Assembly (NCBI RefSeq): GCF_900177515.1
Contig: NZ_FXAK01000002.1
Span: 290,001-354,000, forward strand
Direction of reading: 5' to 3'
Length of the DNA stretch: 64,000 bases
Origin: Azospirillum oryzae
Lineage (GTDB): Bacteria; Pseudomonadota; Alphaproteobacteria; Azospirillales; Azospirillaceae
The translations under genes were made by a program, and so were the position numbers. Within the stretch, counting starts at the first letter, position 1. Each line of letters starts with the position of its first letter. The notes under the pieces are model-generated. The model searched no databases. It was not told the DNA's origin and saw only the letters and a list, made by a program, of their open reading frames with translations. Below are positions 57,556-64,000 of this stretch, piece after piece.

Positions 57556-59267
57556 GCCGATCCCGCCTGGCCCAGGTAAGCGGTCGTCACCGCCGGATCC
57601 TGCCGCACGCCGCCGGCCGGGCCATCGTAGATCACCCGTCCCCGGTCGAGGCACAGCACCCGGCCGGCCAGCGGCAGCAGGAATCCCATGTCATGCTCCA
57701 CCAGCAGGATCGCCATCCCCTCCCCGGCCAGATCGCGCAACAGGTCCGCCAGATCCGCCTTCTCGCCATCGGTCAGGCCGGCGGCCGGCTCGTCCAGCAA
57801 CAGGACCGCCGGTCGGCGAACCAGGGCACGGGCCAGTTCCACCCGCCGCCGCAACGCCGCCGGAAGCCCGTCGCAGGACTGCCCCGCAAGCTCGTCGACG
57901 CCCAGCCGGTCGAGCGCCCAGCGGGCATGCGCCTCCGCGGTCGCGGCGTCCGGATCGAAGGCGAGCCGGGCGGCGGCCACCGCCTCCAGCACGCCGGCCC
58001 CGGCGGGCAGCGCCGCCGCCTGGAAGCTGCGGGCCAGCCCGGCACGGGCCAGCCGGTCGGCGCGGGCGCCGGTGACGTCCTGCCCGCCGAGCCGCACCCG
58101 CCCGGCATCCGGCCGCTCCAGCCCCGACAGCAGGTTGATCACCGTGGACTTGCCCGACCCGTTCGGCCCGATCAGCCCGGTGATGCTGCCCGGCCGCAGG
58201 TCCAGCGAGACACGGTCCACCGCCCGCACGCCGCCGAAGGATTTCCGCAAGCCCTCGACCGTCATCCCGTCCGGCCGGACGGATGGCAGCGGCGGCTCTC
58301 TCACCTCCACCAGCGCACGGGGCCTGCCGCCGTACAGGCGTGCCGTGAGGCGGTGGAGAAGCCCGGTCAGCCCGTCCGGCGCCAGCACGACGGTCAGCAG
58401 CAGGGCGGCGCCATAGATGACCAGATAGCCGCGCTCCAGAAAGCGGAACCATTCCGGCAGATGCAGCAGCAGCACGGCCCCAAGCACCGCCCCGGCCATC
58501 CGCCCCCGCCCGCCAACGATGGATATGGTGAGGATGGAGACCATGACCGGGAATTCCAACACCTCCGGCGAGACGACGCGCTGGGTGTGGACGGCCAGCG
58601 CTCCGGCGGCCCCGGCGAACAGCGCGCTGATGCCGAAGGCGGCCAGCCGCAGCCGCCCGACATCCAGCCCCAGCGTCCCCGCCGCCAGCGGATCGTCGCG
58701 CAGCATGGTCAGCGACCGCCCGAGCCGTCCTCGCGCCACCCGCCAGCCGATCAGCCCGCCCAGCCCCACCAGCCCCCAGACCAGCCCGGCCATCGGCAGC
58801 CCCCTCGGCACCGCCCAGCCGAACAGCACCGCCGCAGGCACCCCGGCGAGCCCATTGGAGCCGCCGGTCAGCTCCGGCAGATTGACCGCCAGCAGATGCA
58901 GCACCTGCGCGATTCCCAGCGTCGCCAGGGCGAAGTAATGCGACTCCAGCCGCAGCACCGCCAACCCGACCGGCAACGCCAGCAGAAACGGAACCAGCAT
59001 CGACAGCGGAAAGGTCGCCTCGAAGCCGAGCCCGTATCGGCTGCCGAGGATGCCCGTCACATAGGCGCCGACGCCGAAGAAGGCGCCCTGCGCCAGCGAC
59101 AGCGCACCACCCAGGCCGAAGACGATCTGGAATCCGAAGGTCGCCAGCGCATACACCCCGGCGACGGTCAGCACACGGAGCCCATAGGGCGAAGCGAAGG
59201 CGAGTGCGTAGACCAGCAGGGCCAGCGCGCCGGCGATGAGAATAACGGCCGGCCGACGCTCAGCCAC
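57552..59267 (-). CDS. Fused LivM-LivG: ABC permease plus ATP-binding domain
   Basis: 571 residues. Residues 1-310 are a LivM-type permease (QIVFGLGGALSLAQGAFFGV, LRLESHYFALATLGIAQVLH), followed by an ATPase. Walker A GPNGSGKST is at 367-375, Q-loop near 416, Walker B LLLDEP at 489-494, H-loop VEHDMG near 522. The signature is degenerate (CDGLPAALRRRVELARAL instead of LSYGQQRRLEIARAL). It overlaps livH by 8 bp and livF by 4 bp. Confidence 0.93.
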   Translation of the reverse strand: MAERRPAVILIAGALALLVYALAFASPYGLRVLTVAGVYALATFGFQIVFGLGGALSLAQGAFFGVGAYVTGILGSRYGLGFEATFPLSMLVPFLLALPVGLAVLRLESHYFALATLGIAQVLHLLAVNLPELTGGSNGLAGVPAAVLFGWAVPRGLPMAGLVWGLVGLGGLIGWRVARGRLGRSLTMLRDDPLAAGTLGLDVGRLRLAAFGISALFAGAAGALAVHTQRVVSPEVLEFPVMVSILTISIVGGRGRMAGAVLGAVLLLHLPEWFRFLERGYLVIYGAALLLTVVLAPDGLTGLLHRLTARLYGGRPRALVEVREPPLPSVRPDGMTVEGLRKSFGGVRAVDRVSLDLRPGSITGLIGPNGSGKSTVINLLSGLERPDAGRVRLGGQDVTGARADRLARAGLARSFQAAALPAGAGVLEAVAAARLAFDPDAATAEAHARWALDRLGVDELAGQSCDGLPAALRRRVELARALVRRPAVLLLDEPAAGLTDGEKADLADLLRDLAGEGMAILLVEHDMGFLLPLAGRVLCLDRGRVIYDGPAGGVRQDPAVTTAYLGQAGSA

Positions 59268-60132
59268 GGCGGCGCACCGCTTCGCCGAACAGTCCTTGCG
59301 GCCGCAGCACCAGGATCGCCAGCAGCGTCAGGTACAAGGCCCCCAGCGCCATCGGATAGGAGAGCACCGACGACACCCCGACCTCGAACAGCGCGATCAG
59401 CAGCGCCCCCACCACCGCGCCCGGCACCGATCCCCAGCCGCCCACCGTCACCGCGATATAGGCCTTCAGGATCAGGTCCCCGCCGGAGGTCGGCGTGACG
59501 AAATAGCGGTTGGCCAACAGCAGTCCGGCTGCACCGGCACAAGCGGCCCCGATGGCGAAGGTCACCAGGATCATGGCGGTGACCGGCACGCCGCAGGCGC
59601 GCGCCATCTCCGGATCCTGCGCCGTCGCGCGCAGCCGGCGGCCGAGTTGCGTACGTGCGAACACCCATTGCTGCACACCGATCAGCAGGCCCGCCACCGC
59701 GACGATGGCGAGCGACTGCTCGGGAATCGCCAGCCCGCCGATATGAAGGGTGTCGTCGCCGAACAGCGGCGGCGCGGCGCGAGGCTCCGGCCCGAACAGG
59801 ATGGCCGCGCCGTTCTGCAGGATGATGCCGACCGCGATGGTGCTGATGAAGACCGACACCGGCGGCCGTCGCCGCAGCGGCAAATAGGCCGCCAGCGCCA
59901 GCAGCAGCCCCAACCCCGCCATCAGCACCAGCACCACCGGCAGCAGGACGATGCCCGGCAGCGGAATCAGCGGCGCCAGCGCCACCGCCAGCAGCCCGCC
60001 GGCCATCACGAGGTCGCCCTGGGCGAAATTCACCGCCGAGGTGGCGTTCAGCACCAGCACGAAGCCCAGCGCCACCAGGGCATAGGCGGCCCCCAGCGCC
60101 ACCCCGTTGACCAGCAGTTGAAACGCCGCCAT
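59260..60132 (-). CDS. Liv-type ABC transporter permease (LivH-like)
   Basis: 290 residues with eight membrane helices. Motifs NGVALGAAYALVALGFVLVL, SAVNFAQGDLVMAGGLLAVA and GGWGSVPGAVVGALLIALFE are the LivH pattern. It is 4 bp after the substrate-binding protein gene and overlaps the fused gene by 8 bp. With it, the operon has both permease halves and both ATPase halves. Confidence 0.93.
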   Translation of the reverse strand: MAAFQLLVNGVALGAAYALVALGFVLVLNATSAVNFAQGDLVMAGGLLAVALAPLIPLPGIVLLPVVLVLMAGLGLLLALAAYLPLRRRPPVSVFISTIAVGIILQNGAAILFGPEPRAAPPLFGDDTLHIGGLAIPEQSLAIVAVAGLLIGVQQWVFARTQLGRRLRATAQDPEMARACGVPVTAMILVTFAIGAACAGAAGLLLANRYFVTPTSGGDLILKAYIAVTVGGWGSVPGAVVGALLIALFEVGVSSVLSYPMALGALYLTLLAILVLRPQGLFGEAVRRRG

Positions 60133-60136
60133 CCGC

Positions 60137-61273
60137 TCACTTCGCCGCGAGTGTCGGGTCGTCGTAACGCTTCACCAGTTCCGGCACGCGGCTGGTCCCG
60201 TCATAGCAGACGATGACGGCGGAATGGGCCATGTTGCCCTTGCCGTCCGACTTGTAGGTCATGGCGAGACCCTTGAACGTCTCCGACGACAACGCCTTGC
60301 GGATGGCGTCGGGGGTCCGGGCGCCGGCCTTCACCGCCTCCAGCACCATCGTCATGCCGTCATACTGGCCGAGCGCGAAGGCGTCCGGTTCCTTGCCGAA
60401 GGCGGTGCGGTAGGCGTCGGTGAAAGCCTTGACCTCCGGCGTATCGCCTGAAATGGGCGAGGCCGCGGTCTCGGCGCAGACGCCTTTCAACTCCGCCGGC
60501 TCCAGCAGGGCCGCGGTGCTCGGCTGATGCATGGCGGAACCAGCGACGATGGGCAGGGTCACGCCGCTGGACGCCGCCTGCCGCAGCAGCAGCGCGGTCG
60601 GGCCGGAATGCAGGTGCAGCACCAGCACGTCCGGCTTGGCGGCCAGCGCCTTGGTCAGCACCGGCAGCAGATCCTTGGCCGCTGGGTCCACCCCCTCCTC
60701 GAAGACGGGCGTGACGCCCAGCGCCTTGAAGGCGGCGTCGAGATGGGCCTTGCCGCTCTGCCCATAGGCGGTGGTCTGATAGATGATCGCCGGCTGCCGC
60801 TTGCCCAGTTCCTCAACCACATAGCGGGCATGGGCGGCCTTGGTCACGGCGTCGCCGGGGAAGAAGCGGAAGACCCAGGGGTTGCCCTGCTCGGTGATCG
60901 AGGCGGTGCCCGACACGGTGACCAGCGGCAGCTTCAGCTCCTGCGCCAGCGGCAGCATCGCCAGCATCTGGGTGCCGAGCATGCTGGCAGCGACCGCCCC
61001 GACGGTGCCGCTGCCGGCCGCGCGTTCCAGCGCCGTCACCGCCGCCTCGGGCGAGGTGCCGGTGTCGACAACCTCCGACGTGATGGCGACGCCGGCCGGC
61101 GTCTGCTTCAGCGCCAGCACCGCGCCATTGCGCTGGCTGGTGCCCTCCAGAGACAGGAAGCCGGTCAGCGGCACCAGCACCGGAAAGGACAGCGTGTCGT
61201 CGGCCCGCGCCGCCGGAGACAGGCAGGACGTGGCCGCCAGCAGGCCGATCAGAAGGGGAAGCGCGCGCCGCAT
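60137..61273 (-). CDS. Periplasmic substrate-binding protein (Peripla_BP_6) under TPP control
   Basis: 378 residues. Signal peptide MRRALPLLIGLLAATSCLSP to AARA. Type I periplasmic-binding fold of the Leu/Ile/Val receptor class: FPVLVPLTGFLSLEGTSQRN, QELKLPLVTVSGTASITEQG, VFRFFPGDAVTKAAHARYVV, IIYQTTAYGQSGKAHLDAAF. It is first after a TPP riboswitch (85 nt leader between P1 and ATG). The ATG follows TTGAGGAGT. The ligand is probably thiamine-related, by regulation only. Confidence 0.9.
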   Translation of the reverse strand: MRRALPLLIGLLAATSCLSPAARADDTLSFPVLVPLTGFLSLEGTSQRNGAVLALKQTPAGVAITSEVVDTGTSPEAAVTALERAAGSGTVGAVAASMLGTQMLAMLPLAQELKLPLVTVSGTASITEQGNPWVFRFFPGDAVTKAAHARYVVEELGKRQPAIIYQTTAYGQSGKAHLDAAFKALGVTPVFEEGVDPAAKDLLPVLTKALAAKPDVLVLHLHSGPTALLLRQAASSGVTLPIVAGSAMHQPSTAALLEPAELKGVCAETAASPISGDTPEVKAFTDAYRTAFGKEPDAFALGQYDGMTMVLEAVKAGARTPDAIRKALSSETFKGLAMTYKSDGKGNMAHSAVIVCYDGTSRVPELVKRYDDPTLAAK

Positions 61274-61357
61274 GACCGAAAACTCCTCAACTCGCGCCGG
61301 CGACCGGAGCGACGCGGAGGGGACGGGGCGTTTGCGGCTGATCCGTCGGGTTCCGGT

Positions 61358-61454
61358 CGGCTCCCTTCGCCGGCATGACCCGGATCAGGTTCGATGGGTG
61401 TTGTCTCAGCCCCCGCATCCGCCGACCCGGCGAAAGGCAGGGGCACCCCAGCCG
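61358..61454 (-). promoter_or_regulatory. TPP riboswitch (THI element)
   Basis: On the minus strand, P1 pairs CGGCT (61454-61450) with AGCCG (61362-61358). GGGGTGCCC starts the core, CTGAGA is at 61409-61404, and the highly conserved GAACCTGATCCGGGTCATGC element follows, ending in CCGGCGAAGGGAG. This is the canonical thiamine pyrophosphate aptamer. The distance from its end to the start codon at 61273 is 84 nt. No long T-run is seen, so control may be at translation; the Shine-Dalgarno GAGGAG is a candidate for sequestration by an upstream CCCCTCC stretch. Confidence 0.95.
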
Positions 61455-61493
61455 TGAACAGGCGGCGAGAGTGTCGCCGCCGGCCCCGTCCTG

Positions 61494-62408
61494 TCAAGAA
61501 CCCAACCGGCGGCGCGCCACCAGCGTTTCACGATGCAGGATGTAGAGACCGCTGCCGATGATGACCATGGCGCCGGCGATCACCGGCACGGTCGGCAAAT
61601 CGCCGAACACCAGCCAGCCGAACAGGCTGGCCCAGACCATGCCGGTATATTCGAAGGGCGCCACCACCGCCGGCGGCGCCCGGCGGAAGGCCTGGGTCAG
61701 CAGCACCTGCGCCCCGGCGCCGATCGCACCGACCAGCGCCATCAGCCCCAGCGCGAAGCCGGTCGGTGCGGTCCAGACCGGCACCGTCAGCGCGCCGCTG
61801 ACCACCGTGGTCGTCAGCAGCAGATAGAGCACGATGGACGCGCTGGTCTCCGTCCGCGACAGGCCGCGCACGGCCAGCGCCGCAAGCGCATAGAACAGCG
61901 CGGCGCACAGCCCGACCAGAACCGGCACCAGCGGCGCACCCGCAGACGGTTGCGCCATCACCACCACACCGCCGAACCCGACCACCACCGCCGCCCAACG
62001 GCGCCAGCCCACCGGCTCCCCCAGCAACGGGGCGGACAGGGCGGTGATGAACAGCGGCCCGGCGAAGCTCAGCACATAGACGTCGGCCAGCGGAAGCTCG
62101 CGGAACGCATAGAAGAAGCATCCCATCGAGATCAGTCCGGCGAAGGCCCGCCAGACATGGCCCAGTGGCCGCCGCGTCCGCATCGCCGCAATCCCGCCGC
62201 CGCGCCACAGCGTGTAGCCGCCCACCAGCAGGAAGGCGACCAGCGAACGCACGAACATCAGCTGCGGCACCGGGTAATCGGCGGTCAGGAACTTGATGAG
62301 CGTGTCCATCGCCGCGAACAGCAGGATCGCGCCCAGGAAGCAGCCGACGGCATAGGGAACCGAATCGGCCTCGGCAGGCAGCAGGTCGGCGGTCTCGGCG
62401 TCGGTCAT
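61494..62408 (-). CDS. EamA/DMT-family transporter
   Basis: 304 residues with ten membrane helices in two EamA repeats (FLGAILLFAAMDTLIKFLTA; PLLGEPVGWRRWAAVVVGFG; the second repeat LVGLCAALFYALAALAVRGL; FLFGWLVFGDLPTVPVIAGA-type end). The ATG at 62408 fits the family; the longer frame to 62456 adds no similarity. It lies upstream of the TPP riboswitch on the same strand, with its own start, and its substrate is unknown. Confidence 0.88.
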   Translation of the reverse strand: MTDAETADLLPAEADSVPYAVGCFLGAILLFAAMDTLIKFLTADYPVPQLMFVRSLVAFLLVGGYTLWRGGGIAAMRTRRPLGHVWRAFAGLISMGCFFYAFRELPLADVYVLSFAGPLFITALSAPLLGEPVGWRRWAAVVVGFGGVVVMAQPSAGAPLVPVLVGLCAALFYALAALAVRGLSRTETSASIVLYLLLTTTVVSGALTVPVWTAPTGFALGLMALVGAIGAGAQVLLTQAFRRAPPAVVAPFEYTGMVWASLFGWLVFGDLPTVPVIAGAMVIIGSGLYILHRETLVARRRLGS

Positions 62409-62530
62409 GGATCTGTTCGGGGCGGCAATGACGGAGAATGCCCACATTATGGGCAAATGCGCCCGCGTCCCAATGCCGCAACCGCAGGTCTGGTAGGCGT
62501 GGGGCTTTGGCCGAGTTCAGGCTCCGGATG

Positions 62531-62636
62531 CCCCCACCTATCCTCCCCCGCTGGGCGGGGGAGAGACTGCCGCTCCCTTTCCGATCAAGCGCTTATCCCC
62601 TCCCCCGCCCAGCGGGGGAGGGTTAGGGTGGGGGTC
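62531..62636. repeat. GC-rich imperfect inverted repeat element
   Basis: Left arm at 62531-62562 reads CCCCCACCTATCCTCCCCCG then CTGGGCGGGGGA; the right arm at 62596-62636 carries its reverse complement with one small insertion. The central 33 bp contain AAGCGCTT. The arms can fold into a long hairpin. It has the shape of an interspersed palindromic repeat and could also terminate the ferredoxin transcript, whose stop is 22 bp away. No gene is seen in the 250-bp gap. Confidence 0.75.
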
Positions 62637-62658
62637 TAACTTTGCCGCGGCCGACACC

Positions 62659-62991
62659 TCACCGCGACAGCACCATCACCAGCCGCTCCACCGGCGCGTC
62701 GTTCACCAGATGCGACTCGACGATCTCGTCGATGTCCTCCGCCGTCTCCGGCCGATACCAGATGCCTTCCGGATAGACCACCATCAGCGGCCCCGCCGAG
62801 CAGAAGCCGAGGCAGCCCGTCATCGCCATCCCGACATCGGCCAGACCCTTCGCCTGGATTTTCTGGTCGAGCCGCTGCCACAGCGGGTGGGCACCCTTGG
62901 CGGCGCAGCTGCCGCGCGGATGGCCGGGCGGACGCTGCTGGGCGCAGCAGAAGACGTGGTGGCGGAAGGTCTGCGGAATGTCGAGCGGCAT
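62659..62991 (-). CDS. Thioredoxin-like 2Fe-2S ferredoxin
   Basis: 110 residues. The four cysteines match the thioredoxin-fold 2Fe-2S family: Cys15 or Cys16 in HHVFCCAQQR, Cys29 in PRGSCAAKG, then Cys60 and Cys64 in TGCLGFCSAGP. The C-terminal half has VVYPEGIWYRPETAEDIDEI. Probable electron carrier for an unknown partner. It is divergent from the permease gene. An AT-rich palindrome lies 17 bp before the start. Confidence 0.9.
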   Translation of the reverse strand: MPLDIPQTFRHHVFCCAQQRPPGHPRGSCAAKGAHPLWQRLDQKIQAKGLADVGMAMTGCLGFCSAGPLMVVYPEGIWYRPETAEDIDEIVESHLVNDAPVERLVMVLSR

Positions 62992-63007
62992 CGGGCATGC
63001 TCCATAG

Positions 63008-63024
63008 CCATAAAATTATTATGG
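63008..63024 (-). promoter_or_regulatory. AT-rich palindrome upstream of ferredoxin
   Basis: CCATAA-N5-TTATGG, a perfect 6-bp inverted repeat in a short AT-rich stretch, 17 bp from the ferredoxin ATG. It could be a -10 region or repressor site for the ferredoxin or permease promoter. Low confidence. Confidence 0.3.
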
Positions 63025-63177
63025 GTAAGAAGCATGCCAGAATGCTGCGCTGCGGCAAGGCTTTTTGTAATGCGTCCAACTCTCGATAGCCGCAGGCCGC
63101 CCGGCGCCACGAAATGCTTGGTCGGCTGGGCGTTGGCGGTTAAGAATCCCCGACAGGGGGCAATCCAGGAGACGCCG

Positions 63178-64000
63178 GTGCTGCTGAGCGGGTCGGGTAA
63201 GGGACAGCCGGGCGCCGTGCCGGGCTGGGTCGGATATGCGCTGCTGCCGGTCCTCAACCTCGTCGCGGCCTTCGTGCTGTCGGGGCTGGTGATCCTGGTG
63301 ATCGGCGAGAATCCGATCGACGTGCTGTCGCTGCTGCTGTCGGAGGCTCTGGGCTACCCGGAGGCCATCGGCTACACCCTGTATTACACCACCGACTACA
63401 TCTTCACCGGGCTGGCGGTCGCCATCGCCTTCCATTGCGGGCTGTTCAACATCGGCGGCGAGGGGCAGGCCTATCTGGGCGGGCTCGGCGCCGGGCTGGT
63501 GGCGCTGGCGCTGACCGGCTGGCCCTGGCCGGTGGTGGCGCTGCTGGCGGTGCTGGCGTCGGCCCTGTTCGGCGCCGCCTGGGCCTTCATCCCGGCCTGG
63601 CTGCAGGCCAAGCGCGGCAGCCACATCGTCATCACGACGATCATGTTCAACTTCATCGCCGCGTCGATCATGACCTGGCTGCTGGTGGACGTGCTGATCC
63701 GCCCCGGCAGCCAGTCGCCGGAAACCCGCGAATTCGATCCGGGCGTCTGGCTGCCGTCGATGGACCGGGCGCTCGGCTGGTTCGGCATCACCATCCCGGC
63801 CTCGCCGCTGAACCTGTCCTTCCTCTGGGCCTTGGCCTGCTGCCTGCTGTTCCACATCTTCCTGCGCCGCACCCGCTGGGGCTATGAGCTGCGCACCGTG
63901 GGCCGGAACGAGCGGGCGGCGGTCTATGCCGGCATCTCGCCGTCGCGGAACATCATCATCGCCATGCTGATCTCCGGTGCCCTGGCCGGCTTCGTCGGAG
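63178..64000 (+). CDS. ABC transporter permease, BPD_transp_2 family (partial, runs off the end)
   Basis: The frame is open to the window edge and is 3'-truncated by it. GTG start after AGGAGA (63168-63173). At least six membrane segments are seen, with the BPD_transp_2 (ribose/nucleoside-type) permease motif AIAFHCGLFNIGGEGQAYLG and RRTRWGYELRTVGRNERAAV. It resembles permeases of BMP/nucleoside uptake systems. Companion genes are beyond the window, so substrate is unknown. Confidence 0.88.
   Translation, partial: MLLSGSGKGQPGAVPGWVGYALLPVLNLVAAFVLSGLVILVIGENPIDVLSLLLSEALGYPEAIGYTLYYTTDYIFTGLAVAIAFHCGLFNIGGEGQAYLGGLGAGLVALALTGWPWPVVALLAVLASALFGAAWAFIPAWLQAKRGSHIVITTIMFNFIAASIMTWLLVDVLIRPGSQSPETREFDPGVWLPSMDRALGWFGITIPASPLNLSFLWALACCLLFHIFLRRTRWGYELRTVGRNERAAVYAGISPSRNIIIAMLISGALAGFVG

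Overview
The window is GC-rich chromosomal DNA from an alphaproteobacterium, most likely a member of the Rhodospirillales close to Azospirillum. This rests on the gene order argS, SPOR protein, nagZ, M50 protease, scpA, scpB, tatA, tatB, tatC, on the RpoH-family sigma factor, and on the overall protein flavour. It is inferred by reading; no database search was run. The window ends inside a permease gene at the right edge.

Layout. 0.1-6 kb: sbcD-sbcC DNA-end nuclease genes, converging on an orphan MoxR ATPase. 6-18 kb (minus strand): alaS, then tatCBA, scpBA, M50 protease, nagZ, SPOR protein, argS and dgt, a housekeeping block joined by short gaps and overlaps. 18-20 kb (plus): erpA-type Fe-S carrier, exonuclease III, a coiled-coil protein and tRNA-Ser(TGA). 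20-23 kb: two small lipoproteins in visibly AT-richer DNA beside the tRNA, then two unrecognised proteins, one with a Gly-Cys...His pattern like CNF1/BLF1 deamidases. 23-29 kb: pepN, a class I cytochrome c, a CoxG-like SRPBCC protein, a BamE-like lipoprotein, folK, a divergent FolB-like protein and a 52-residue protein. 29-36 kb: an RND efflux operon ending in a CheY-like receiver and preceded by a perfect palindrome, a barrel-less amidohydrolase remnant, a glycosyltransferase and a ClpP paralogue with an Asn in the triad. 36-45 kb: an OpgC-like acyltransferase, a DUF2243 protein whose 3' end overlaps a sigma-32 gene, and a second RND pump. 45-53 kb: a caa3-type oxidase locus (CtaG, tri-heme cytochrome c, peptidoglycan-binding lipoprotein, small membrane protein, CtaD-CtaE fusion, CtaC with a cytochrome c domain) and the TIGR02587/TIGR02588 pair. 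53-57 kb: a ClC-CBS channel and a secreted Pro/Ala-rich protein. 57-61.5 kb: a four-gene Liv-type ABC transporter preceded by a clear TPP riboswitch. 61.5-64 kb: an EamA transporter, a GC-rich inverted-repeat element, a 2Fe-2S ferredoxin and the start of a BPD_transp_2 permease gene.

The best candidate for something undescribed is the TPP riboswitch in front of a branched-chain-amino-acid-type ABC transporter (60137-61454 and downstream genes to 56854). It implies uptake of thiamine, a thiamine precursor or a thiamine breakdown product by a transporter class not normally tied to thiamine. Secondary candidates are the 21679-22762 pair, the barrel-less amidohydrolase, the FolB-like protein lacking the catalytic residues, and the repeat array in front of clpP.
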